Shown: piece after piece, positions 42,140 through 52,104 of the stretch | How positions within the stretch are numbered: position 1 is the stretch's first letter | Layout: every line of letters begins with the position of its first letter | Assembly: GCA_020746875.1 (NCBI GenBank) | Contig: JAGTJL010000014.1 | Coordinates: forward strand, 1,736,001 to 1,800,000 | Origin: Rhexocercosporidium sp. MPI-PUGE-AT-0058 | Taxonomy: Eukaryota > Ascomycota > Leotiomycetes > Helotiales | Reading direction: 5' to 3' | Length of the DNA: 64,000 nucleotides | The notes under the pieces: model-generated | What the model saw: the letters and a program-made list of their open reading frames with translations, nothing else | Database searches by the model: none | Told to the model about the DNA's origin: nothing | Made by a program: the position numbers and the translations under genes

Positions 42140-42313
42140 GTAAGTGGGGGAATGATTGAGTCACGCCGGTTGCCGTTACTTATGTAAGCCACAACAAGGA
42201 GATATTAGACCTCCTAATGTCTGGAGAAGCTGGTTGATGTTCAAAGAACTATTAAAACACAATGGCTTCAGCACCACTCCAAAGCCAAGATTCAAACCTC
42301 TGCCGAGCGAACA
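42140..42313 (+). repeat. Parent copy of the duplicated 5' region
   Basis: Unmutated partner of 39354-39520. It covers about 120 bases of promoter/leader and the first ~17 codons of the P-loop kinase gene, so the duplication copied a promoter with the start of its gene. See the other copy for the direction of the changes. Confidence 0.8.
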
Positions 42314-42957
42314 AGGGAGCCTCCCGTATCCACATCCTCGGCGCTTCTGGGAGTGGTGTCAGCACTCTCGGCACTAACCTATCCTCCGCGCTCTCCATTC
42401 CCATATTTGATGTCGACGATTATTACTGGCTCCCGACAAACCCACCCTTCACCACTAAGCGCTCAATTCCCGAGCGTCTCTCTTTGATGAAACCCCTAAT
42501 TTCGAGCGCTCAAGAAGAGCATGGAGGATGGATCTTAGCCGGTTCGATGATTTCCTGGGGCAACGAACTTATGGAAGATGTTGAGCATGTAATCTTTATT
42601 TATACACCAACGGTCAGTCATTTTGAGGATTCCCTTCTTTCAGCATATTCTCAATGTAAGAAATCGTGGTATTAATTTTCCCAATAGGAGATGCGGATGG
42701 CAAGACTGAGGCAGAGGGAGTTTATGCGACATGGGGATAGGATCAAGGAAGGTGGGGATATGTATGATGAGTCGACGGCATTCTTAATTTGGGCGGAGAA
42801 ATATGACAATCCTACCCTAGATGAAGGCAGGAGTCGGAGATTGCATGAGGAGTGGCTGAAAGGTGTGAAGGTACCGATTACGAGGCTGGATGGATCTGAG
42901 GAGGTGTCTGTGGTGATCAAGAATGCTTTGGAGGGGTTGGGAAGAGAGATTGAGTAG
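42262..42957 (+). CDS. P-loop kinase-like NTPase (adenylate-kinase-like)
   Basis: Small soluble nucleotide-binding protein. Two exons (42262-42612, 42688-42957) join to 621 bases, 206 residues. The Walker A motif is ILGASGSGVSTLGTNL (about 24-39), followed by FDVDDYYWLPTNPPFT, RSIPERLSLM, GGWILAGSMISWGNEL and VIFIYTPT, then EMRMARLRQREFMRHGDRI and FLIWAEKYD, a lid-like Arg-rich region. This pattern fits fungal and bacterial AAA/adenylate-kinase-like proteins often annotated only as P-loop NTPase. The phosphate acceptor is unknown. The reading frame is intact, but its upstream region and first codons have been duplicated at 39354-39520, so this copy may itself have been exposed to RIP; no damage is visible in it. 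Confidence 0.82.
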
Positions 42958-43292
42958 TGTATCGCATCCTACTCCACTCATATTCATGCAAAATATGGAG
43001 ATTCATACAATGTTGATGACCTTCTGCTCTCCCTGGCCGAGCCAGTCTCCATATTGCTTATACAACCGTGTTTGTTCGGCTTGTCTCTTGAGAGGAGTTC
43101 TCTGAGTTTGGCGGCAGGATGATACAATCGGGTGTGAGCTCGAAGGTGCCTAGTCTTGAATATTCGCTATCTCTGATGTGCTTCAACAGTAGTCCGCCGG
43201 CTTTTGGAATCTTGTCGTGTACCCGGATCTGGAGAAGCGTGACAGGTCTGAAACCCTCATCGCTATTGGCATCAATCTCGGGATCCATAAAA
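42958..43292. other. Short spacer with possible 3' exon of the minus-strand gene
   Basis: A minus-strand open frame over 43058-43318 (VDFMDPEIDANSDEGFRPVT, LLQIRVHDKIPKAGG) reads like real protein and may be a further exon of the F-box-like gene, but I could not find a clean splice. Confidence 0.3.
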
Positions 43293-43850
43293 TCAACAGA
43301 CATCCGAGCTGGTAACAAATGAGTCGACCGGAGAGACGCGGATTCTGCCTATTATGTGCGTCATGGGGGCAACCTGGATAGAACACATTCTAAACTGTCG
43401 CGCAGGGAGCCCGTCAGAACCTAGCTGCTTGAAATAACCACAGCGGCGAGTGAGCTCTGGCTCATTGACAGGTCGCGTTCCCCCTTCGCTCTCAGCCCAG
43501 AGATGCTGTGCTTGGACACATCGTGAGAAGTGAGACAAGAAGCCACGTGTAGAAAAAGTCCGGTCTCGATCATCCAAATCATCGTGGACAAGTTCTAGAC
43601 GAACTTGGCAGCCTTTGCAGCTGACACCACGCTCGAGTTTGGCATTCTCCAAACCGTAGCACGGATATGCCGTAGCTGCCATAAAGCGTTGGTCTGGTTG
43701 CTCTCTGTAGCATCTTAAATTTCGAGTCGCGTCTTCTTTAATAACCCTGGTGGCAAGAAGCATTTGGGTGGCCTTCTCCTCAAATATTAGATACTTTGGT
43801 CGTCTCGCTGGTGCTTCCATTATGTTATAGATGCCAGGCACGGTCCGCAA
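43293..43850 (-). CDS. F-box-associated fungal protein, possibly degenerate
   Basis: 185-codon open frame. RRPKYLIFEEKATQML, a YPCYGLENAKLERGVSCKGC block, RTFSTRGFLSHFSRC, AQHLWAESEGGTRPV and PELTRRCGYF resemble the C-terminal part of fungal F-box family proteins, which carry a conserved SCKGC cysteine pair. An F-box itself would be expected upstream on the minus strand (43850-44100); there I see mixed frames (LHRLPAERCCF, SPNSHIYLRVD) and no clean domain, so the 5' part is either split by introns I could not place or is broken. The role would be substrate adaptor of an SCF ubiquitin ligase, but that is only family inference. Confidence 0.45.
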   Translation of the reverse strand: MRTVPGIYNIMEAPARRPKYLIFEEKATQMLLATRVIKEDATRNLRCYREQPDQRFMAATAYPCYGLENAKLERGVSCKGCQVRLELVHDDLDDRDRTFSTRGFLSHFSRCVQAQHLWAESEGGTRPVNEPELTRRCGYFKQLGSDGLPARQFRMCSIQVAPMTHIIGRIRVSPVDSFVTSSDVC

Positions 43851-44200
43851 ACTTGATCCCGATAGGCGCTCGAGTCAACTCGGAGATATATATGCGAGTT
43901 TGGCGAAAGCAGATAGAGGGAGGACGCGGTAATGGGCCGAAGACTAGAGGCAATCGAAACAACACCTCTCCGCGGGGAGACGGTGCAAGGTCCCAAGCTC
44001 AGCGGTCGGCAATGCCTCGAAGGCTGCCTGAAGAGATGCCTGGGCTTCAGAAGCTGGTGTGGTGTTGATAGGGCGTGTTGAAACCTCCTTGGCAGCAGAA
44101 GTTCAGGGTACGAGTATATGTCAGTTGCTACGAAAGTTTCATAAAACAGCAAATTTTGACGCACAACAATCTTTTGAAGCTCACTTGAAATCACATTGAA

Positions 44201-45281
44201 CTTTCCAATGCCCGGCTTCAGGGACTCGAGGTCAACCTATTGTTCTGAATCAGATCCATCCACCACCACAGAAATTCAGTAGAGCAGCGGTGAATACGTA
44301 TGTTAGTTTCAGAAAATAGTATCAAGTCGTCGCTCAGGTGAGACTCCGCTACGGGCATGGCTGAAGAAGGTCTAGAAGGATAATTGGCGATGGAAATAGA
44401 GGTTGGGTAAGGACAGAACAAGCAGAAGCAGAATCAAGATAGGAGAGCTGGTAATTGATTGGTTCAAATATCGGCCGCAGATACAGGAGCCAGATCAAGC
44501 CACGCCGGAGTGAAATTAGCCCCGAGGTCAGGAAAGTAATAGAGCTCCATAAATCTCTGGATATCGTGATGTTTACATACCTAGCTATGTAGGCACTGTG
44601 AACGTCTGAATATCTGCGACAGCCCGATCGACTGTGGCGCTGCTGAATCCTCCCTATTGTACCCCGCGCTCGTGCTCGCTGTCAATTGTAATTCGGATTT
44701 TTCTGCATGAAATTCCTCGACGTTCACTTCATTTCATTCTAGGGATTCAAAATGTGGCTTCTCTTTTCGGTTGTCCTGGCCTTTTCTGCCTGCTTTATTC
44801 TGTTGATTTGGTCAATCTTTTGAGATCTGCATTTCCATCCTCATGGGAATTCTGGCAATTTCCCATCTCTATCTTAATAAGCCTCATAATGGAGCCTAAA
44901 TGCTACCTCATTATTTCATTCAGTACATTTATTCCTCACCCTAATTTATCGTGATATGTCCGGTAGTTCACTCTTTTTAATAATTTTTACAGTAAACAAT
45001 GCTTGTTAATGTTCGCCAAGGAAGTGATGGGCAGTGATGTCACTACAGCCACAGCCACGGCATCGTGCATTGATGCGTCCAAAAGCAGGTTCCCCGCCCC
45101 TTCATACCAGTATTGCACGTGCTATCTAGCAATGGATATCCTCCCAGTTTATAAAATGCTTCAAAACACTCCATGAAGATCCGCATCTGCGCTTCAAATC
45201 ATTCTTCTGTTCCTGAAAGCTTGACACTCTGCTCGGGTTTCCCCTGTGATTACATCCCCACCTGCATCGATCCTGGTCAAC
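44201..45281. other. Intergenic, nothing recognised
   Basis: No supported gene. The open frame 44634-44954 is hydrophobic by composition and has no domain resemblance. The last ~150 bases are presumed promoter of the SMP/C2 gene. Confidence 0.4.
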
Positions 45282-46919
45282 ATGGCGACCCTTATTGAGA
45301 AATTGACTGCTGAGGGAGGTGGAGAGTCTGTCCGTACGTTAAACTTCTGCCCATTCGATGGTGAGTGGTAGCTGAATTCGGGTTTATCCAGGATTCCTAA
45401 ACGACATCGTCGCGCAGCTATGGCCACATATCAACGTCGCTGGCAGCAAGATGACTAAAGAAATCGCCGAGCCGATGTTCAAGACCATGCTTCCAGGTCC
45501 TCTGTCGTCCCTCCACTTCACCAAGATTGATCTCGGTCATGTTCCCCTGTCACTCTCCAATGTGCTTGTCACCAAGACAGAGACGGGCAGCATCAAGCTC
45601 GATTTGAATGTTGACTGGGCTGGCAAGTGTGACATTCAGCTAGATGGGAATATGATTCCCACTCTCGTAAGCTTCCTTGAAATTCCCGCTAAATATTCAA
45701 CGAGCTGACGTACAAGACAGGGCGTCAAAGGTGTTGCACTTCATGGCAGACTCTCCGTTCTTCTCGGCCCACTGTCCGACATCATTCCACTGGCACGCAC
45801 CTCCTTCAAATACCCTCAAACTTTCATATTTGCTAACAACTTCTCAAGATAGGAGCTGCCCAAATCGCCTTTGTGAACCCACCAGTTCTCAAACTCGATT
45901 TCACCGGCGCCGCCAACATCGCCGACTCCGACATGATCGACGGAGCCGTCCGCAAAGTAATCATGAGCATCATCAACTCCATGCTCGTCCTCCCCAACCG
46001 AATTATGATCAGGCTCGACGCCACCAGCGATTACTTCAAGACCCAACTCCACCCCCTGGGCATCATCCGCATCACAGTCGAGAAAGCATCCGGATTCGCC
46101 GAAGACAAGCAGAGCGCCAGCAGCAAGCTCTTCTCGAAACTGACCCGCGCTTCTCCAGACACTTATGTAAAAGTCGCTGTTGGAGCCGAGGAGTCATGGA
46201 AGACGACGACGAAGAATAATACCACCAACCCGGCGTGGAACGAGACGCATGATTTCATCGTCTCGGATCTGAACCAGAGCATTACACTCGACTTGAATGA
46301 TCAAGATGTTGGCAGTGATGACGACATTGGCCTCGCCGTCACGACAGTCAAGGATCTCTTGTCAGCAGGCGGTAAGCAGGAGTTGAACATGGTGCATAAA
46401 GATAAGCCTGTGAATGGCACGATCTCGGTGTCTTGCAAATTCTACCATTTCGCAGCTGAAGGAAGCAGTTTTTCTGCTTCAGATCACAGCGGAGATGGGT
46501 TGCTGTGCGGTATAGCTACCGTCTCTATAGCTGGCGCGTTCAACATCCCTGGGAAACGAGAGGAGATCACACCTAGTGTGGTGGTGACGTGGGGCGAAAA
46601 GCATCGTTTCCAGACGGCTGTCAAGACTGATGCGCCTGGAACCGATATCTCCAACCCGACGTTCGATCAGACTTTCCGTATCCCGGTTACGGCGGACATG
46701 GTTGGAAGCGGGGCGCAGAGCTTCAAGATTGCTCTTATGAATAAGGAGGTTGAGATTGGTGCTATTGATGTGCCGCTTTCGGATGTACAAAAGGCGCCGG
46801 ATATGATTCTTCAAGATAAGTTTGATGTCGGTGGGGCTTCGGTTAGAGCGAGTATCTGTCTGCGTGGTATCACGCACGCGAGTATGGAGGAGACTGTTCT
46901 TCCTGAGCGTCAAAAGTAA
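45282..46919 (+). CDS. SMP/C2-domain lipid-transfer protein (synaptotagmin/tricalbin-like)
   Basis: Membrane contact-site type protein. Four exons (45282-45333, 45392-45666, 45721-45792, 45849-46919) join to 1,470 bases, 489 residues. Residues ~17-190 are an SMP-like lipid-binding domain (FLNDIVAQLWPHINVAGSKM, LSSLHFTKIDLGHVPLSLSN, VALHGRLSVLLGPLSDIIP, NPPVLKLDFTGAANIAD, LVLPNRIMI). Next is a C2 domain (GIIRITVEKASGFAE, SPDTYVKVAV, TNPAWNETHDFIV, LDLNDQDVGSDDDIG with acidic Ca2+-site residues) and a second, more divergent C2-like domain (GIATVSIAGAFNIPG, NPTFDQTFRIPV, VEIGAIDVPLSDV). Unlike tricalbins there is no N-terminal membrane hairpin, so it may be soluble or recruited by C2. The third intron (45793-45848) has a GC donor, the only choice that keeps frame, with a perfect TGCTAAC branch site. 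Intact. Confidence 0.85.
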
Positions 46920-47546
46920 CTGTCAGTTGGGGGCAAATCAGTGCACCGATGAGCGTGTGAAGAGAAAACAAGGGGATAACAGAAGGATGCATGAATACCA
47001 GATTGTACCTGATCAGTAGCTTAGTACATATCGATAGCACGAATTGCCTTGCTCCGCTTCGGTAGTGGTGAACTGTCCGAAACTGCTAGTCGTCGATACC
47101 AGCTTACTCCCAAATTCATGTCGGGAACCCTCCAACAAGGAATACTCATTCCCAAACTACTCAACTTCCTAACTACCAGTCTTAAACTCCCGGCTAACAA
47201 GCACCACCGGCAATCTGATGGATGAATCAACCTAGCTGCGTCTCCTCTCAATCTACTAAGTCTCTTGCCTCTCCAGCACCCCCCAGACAGAGACGAAGAC
47301 ATGTTCGCCAGCACCTGCCAGGCGTATATACAATGTTTGGGCGGAATGCAAGCCGTGGAAACACTGATGCTCAGGGCATTTTACCTTTGCGGCTCGGTAT
47401 TCTGGTTACAGGAACCCGAAAGAAGAGAAGTGAGAAATAGAAATGGGTGTCGGTGTGGGGGGGTATTGGAGGCGCAGGCTCCGACTCACTGTTCGCGTCT
47501 ACCCAGCAGCAGTGCTCATCTTGGGATATATTATGATGATCATATA
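46920..47546. other. Intergenic up to transposon insertion
   Basis: No gene supported. It ends at the TA target site (47545-47546) of the pogo-type element. Confidence 0.4.
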
Positions 47547-49744
47547 ACCGGCTTCCCTTACATAATCCCACCCCGGCTACAAATCCCGCCTCAACAACAT
47601 TTTGCACTTGATTTCTGAAAATAATAACTTCACGGAAAATAAAAATATATTCATAATTATTAAAGTAAAAGATGTATTAAATCTCGCTCTATAAAATGTA
47701 TTAATTTAATTTTTGTAAATATATCGTGCAGGCATTTTAATCTTCCGTCCTCCTCGACTTTCACGTAACAACCACGCATCCTCCCCTATCACAACTAGAG
47801 TACGACAGAAATCCCCTAAAGGTAACTTAACGATTAAAGAGGGTTTTAAAGCAGGTTGCTTAACTTTAGGTTTAGCGCGAGCTAGTGCTTTAGCTATAAG
47901 TACATTGAATTTCACCGGTAAAGAACGTGACTTTGGTGTCTTTAGAAGAACTAAGTTAGCAGCTGCCAAATCCTTTGCTAATTGCTTCGCAACTTGCCTC
48001 TATTCCTTTGTAAGTTGTTCCTCTCTCTTTTTAAGGGCATTTACAGCTCGTTATATCTTACGTTACTCTTTAGCTTTGTCCTCAAGCTATTATAGCCTCT
48101 CTTTTTCAGCTTAAAACTCCACTACCTTAGCAACAGTATTTGCCTCCTAACACATAACTCTAGTATCTTCTTCCCCACATAAATTAAGCTTCTTTCCTTT
48201 CTTACGCTTCTTTTGCTCTAAAACAAGTGCTTCGCGGAGGCCATGATTCTCATAAATAATAATAGACTTCTCAGCGGCGAGAATCTAAAGTGCTTTAAAT
48301 ACTCGTTCCACACGCTCTTTTAACGGGGACTGCTGGAACCGGATTGTGAATTTACGAATCGCCTTTACTATAAGAGGTGTCTTTTCCATCGCAAAAGGTA
48401 TTTTTAGGTAAAGAATAGGCTTCCGGATCTTTACTAAGATGACTTCCTTGTCGATAGGCCAGATGCCGGGTTTTGCAAAAGCATAAATAATGTTATCCTT
48501 AGTAAAAGCAGCTTCCCAAGCAATCTTAAAGAACTTATAAAAGAATCTTTTAAACATCTAGACATATCCTAAACCTTTCGACATAAGTTTGTTGACCTCC
48601 TGAGAGTAAAATGTTACCAGGGGCTAGAATAAGCCAACATCTAAGGGCTGAAGCCAGTAAATTATATAAAGAAGAAGCACTAAAAAGATAATCTTATACG
48701 TCTCAGCCCAACAAATAAACACCATATTAACATAACTAAAATGCCTATCAAGCAACAAAAGACGATGTTTCCGTGGCGAGGAAGGTTTAATATAGGGTTC
48801 AAAGACTTCTTATAGCCACTTCATTCCCATGGCTATAGAACTCCACCTATTGTCGGAAATAAAAAAGTAACACTTGTCTCCAGGCTTTACATCTTATACC
48901 CACGTGTCTTACAACTCTTTAGAATTGCCTCTATATATCAGAAGTGGAGGAATCCATTTACTAATAGTAAAGACACATACAAGACAACTAATAAACTCTC
49001 GACTCCTGTCTTGCTTTGCCTTTGTAACTCGTCCTAATTTGTATGCCTCCAAGGTTATGATTCTCTTTACAAAAGAGCAATAACCTATTATAAACCCCTT
49101 TTCATCGAAATTCCAAATATTTTCAGGTTTAATTGAATACTTAATAACAACGTTCAGTAACTGCAATTTATACACATATAATTAGCTAAGAACTTAATTA
49201 AAAGATAGAAATAAAAGCATAAGATAATATATTAGCTAGAAAAAGACGATAAACATTAGAATATACTCGGCAGAGAATCGTAAATTATCAATATTCCGAA
49301 GGTAAGCACTTTTCAACTTCGTCTTATAACAACAAACAAAAGTCCCGGTCCAATTCTTGCCTACAGTACTCCCACGAATCTCCTCTACTAAACTCTTTAC
49401 AATAGAACTAATCGGAGGTAATCCACGGTCTATTAGATAGTTGATTCGATCGATCAAGACCTTTTCTTGCGCGTAAGTAAGAGCTTACTTCCAAAAAGCG
49501 GTGACATCCTTACGAGAGCGAGTCAGGCCACGGATCCTCTTGGAAATCATTGTTCGATTACATTTAAATTTAGCTGCCGCAGCAGAATAATCTGCGACTT
49601 CTCCGCTTTGAATTGCAGCAACTACGGCGGAAATCGCTGCTGATTTGTCTACTCTAGCCATGATTTGGTAGAGTATATGGAGGGGTGGATCGTGAATTTA
49701 GACGGGATTATTAAGAGGGGTGGGATTATGTAAGGGGAATCGGT
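47547..49744 (-). mobile_element. Complete but dead pogo/Fot1-type DNA transposon
   Basis: 2,198 bases, flanked by TA on both sides (47545-47546, 49745-49746). Terminal inverted repeats of at least 28 bases share CCTTACATAATCCCACCCC (start ACCGGCTTCC on the left, ACCGATTCCC on the right), with a second matching AATCCCG block inside. Minus-strand transposase pieces in order: DNA-binding helix-turn-helix (AAISAVVAAIQSGEVADYSA, KFKCNRTMISKRIRG), VLIDRINYLIDRGLPP, NIWNFDEKGFIIG (first catalytic Asp), HRLLLLDRHFSY (second), LQPLDVGLF (third) and AFTKDNIIYAFAKPGIWPI. Frequent TAG/TAA at expected TGG/CAA codons and AT-richness show RIP damage. All three catalytic aspartates can still be seen, but no full-length protein can be made. 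Confidence 0.88.
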
Positions 49745-49750
49745 TACACC

Positions 49751-49969
49751 TTGTACATTGCGTACAGGTTCCACGGGAAATCAACAGGCCTTAAATGGGA
49801 TCCAGTCTCAATAGCTGACTACGCTGCCCTTTTCGCACACTGCAACGCATTGGAATATTTTGCGCCTCTTGAGCTTCGGCACGACATGCGCCCAGAACAT
49901 AAATGGAGATTATTACTAGTGAGGAAAAAAAAAGCTACTTACGAATGTCGGACTCTGGAAGTCAGTTGA
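49751..49969 (+). pseudogene. Fragment of a DUF3433-like multi-pass membrane protein
   Basis: Short frame with GLKWDPVSIADYAALFAHCN and ALEYFAPLELRHDMRPEHKW, which recalls a conserved soluble loop of large fungal DUF3433-type membrane proteins (GLKWDPVSIADQLAL-like). Nothing of the rest of such a protein was found on either side, and the homology ends where the overlapping minus-strand pseudogene begins. The transposon inserted immediately to the left. Low confidence in the family. Confidence 0.35.
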
Positions 49970-50503
49970 TTGGAACCGGACCTGGACGCTGTATGCATTC
50001 ATCGCCCCTGCGCTCCAGGAACTCGTAGTGGTTGATGAGTTGGCAGTTACTCCGTCGGAGATGACGGTCATTACTGTGAAGATAGCATTGAACGCCGAAT
50101 TGCACCCCATTGTAACCTCCCAGGTCATGCGAGTCTTGTAGTTACAAGAATATGACCTGTGACAAGGTTAATTCACAAAACTTTCGTACCGCTTGGAGGC
50201 TAGAAACGAACGTTGGGCAGCACGTCACTACAGTTTCCGTGACAGCTCCTACTGAGTTAAGTGATGTGCAAGCAGACGTGTATCCGGCAGGACAGGTTCC
50301 TGGGGAGTAATAATCGGTTCGCGCATCTCCGTAGTTGCTTGGGAACATCTATCGGTGCTGACAGGTCCAGCAGCATGATAAAAAGTGCCTATGATGGGTG
50401 GGTTCATAAGGTAAACGTTGGCAAAGGAGGAGGTACAGGAGGCTGGCGGAGTAAAGGTCGATGTAAGAGCGCTTAGAGACATTTCTAGCGACTTTGATTT
50501 CAC
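49916..50503 (-). pseudogene. Ectodomain of a Ser/Thr-rich surface protein, frameshifted and truncated
   Basis: Minus-strand homology to fungal single-pass surface glycoproteins: SLSALTSTFTPPASCTSSFA, YLMNPPIIGTFYHAAGPVST, then out of frame FPSNYGDARTDYYSPGTCPA, GYTSACTSLNSVGAVTETVV, TCCPT, an intron, and YSCNYKTRMTWEVTMGCNSA, TTTSSWSAGAMNAYSVQVRF. The frame change sits at DRC/FPSNY (about 50341) and looks like one lost T. After SPTF a good donor (GTAAGT) leads into non-homologous sequence, so the Ser/Thr stalk, membrane helix and tail are missing. The missing type of segment is what is found, orphaned, at 38590-38835. Confidence 0.6.
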
Positions 50504-52104
50504 CTACGGCTTGTTGATCCACTTTAGTGCCAGTTAGAGAGGCGTACTGAACGATGCTCCCCAAGCCATTCTTCGCTACCAGACGTGGTCTAGGAACCTG
50601 CCCGTGGTGTAGTGGTGGAAACGGACTTAATGATCTTTCCATATCCCCTTCGATGACAGGCACGGTGTTTTGCATCGGTTCTTGGTGTATATATACGACC
50701 CTGTGTCGCTAAGGATACAACACAACATATCCGCCTTATTTTACAACGGTGTCTCGGGTCTGCCATGGTGGTGTGAGACTCGACGCGTGGGTGTGGAAGC
50801 TCTTTTCACTTTTTCCCTCTTCGAACGAAGGTTAGCCGTAAAATAAATATCCTCCATTCAAGTCTCCCAATCTGCATACAAACGGATCTTCATCCTATCT
50901 TTATGTTTGTTGTCAGCTTTCTGTTGTTGTCATTCATCACTTTGTGTTTCTTTGGATCTTTACTGCCATATATAGATGTATATTTTCTTCTCCTCCATTA
51001 GATTGACAAGTCAACCTTGATGCCACAGAACACTGGTGGATTATTATTGGCGGCCTCAGTCTCGCGAACATGAGGAGAGCGTTAGAAAGGAAGTTCAAAG
51101 ATCTTCATTCCTGCTTGCAATATATTCTGCCCCTATCTTAATTTCTCGCTATACAGCTTCCTCAAAAACTTACGCCTTCGTCCGGTCTCTGTCTTTTATC
51201 ATCGTGCATCCTCGGTTGTTATACGTTCCCTTTTTCCCGCCTTCCTTCATCAATCGGTCTTGCTATGTTCTGAACTCGCTAACTATAGAATGAAAAATAC
51301 TGGTCGCGTGAGGAATCTACTACTATGTCCTCTGTACATACTTTCTAAGTTGATTCAACAGCTTTAGTATCAAGGGTATCGTGCGCACAATATGTGGCAC
51401 TCGTAGGCCACGTAGGGTGGCTTCATGGCCTAGAATTAGAGATCTCTGTTCCACGCAGCTAGCGTCCTAGAACATCTTGTAAATAGAGGTCCAAGCCATC
51501 TAATCTTGAGATGTTCCGTTCCTTATGACTGTCTAATGTGGGAAGTATACATATGCATCTTACACGCATCAAGGAAATGTAGGAGCAAGCGGTGAAGGCA
51601 ACAGAAGGCGTGAGGGGTCTGACTAAGCATCGTTCTTTGCGATTGCCACATACCCTCCTTTTCAATGTGGTCATTCCCAAATATCTCTCATGACACCACC
51701 AATGCATCAATACGCATGCGCAATGGCGCAAATTCTGTGTGTGTAGTCGGCCGGTCGCAAAAGTGCTGCGATGTCTCAGTTTCAGCATATTTTCTTGCTT
51801 TCGGCCATGCAGCTTCCTGCAGCCATAAATATCTACCCATTAGGAGGAAGGCGCTCTCCGCAATTGTCTTTCTCAGCTCCAGCCACCGAGCTCAATCCGG
51901 CATCATACATGATCTGAATCTCCAATAATCACCGAGGCCCTTCGCCGATTGTTCCGCAATCTGTCAAGTGACAGCTTTGAGCTGAGTTCTGCTACTTGTT
52001 TCCCTCGGCACACCCGCACCGACTGCTTCTTCAATAGCACATTCTGCCACAAATCATTTCAAGTTCCATCTTTGTTGTCTCATTTTTCTCAAACTGACTA
52101 CACA
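50504..52104. other. Intergenic, nothing recognised
   Basis: 1.6 kb with no supported gene or RNA. CT-rich stretches at 51900-52080 fit a leader/promoter for the HET-CAX gene; the frame is open upstream of its ATG from 51949, but I keep the start at 52105, which gives the usual HET beginning. Confidence 0.4.

Noticed and set aside
44634..44954. 106-codon hydrophobic open frame as a gene
   Set aside because: No family resemblance, no coding-like neighbours or introns; kept as intergenic.
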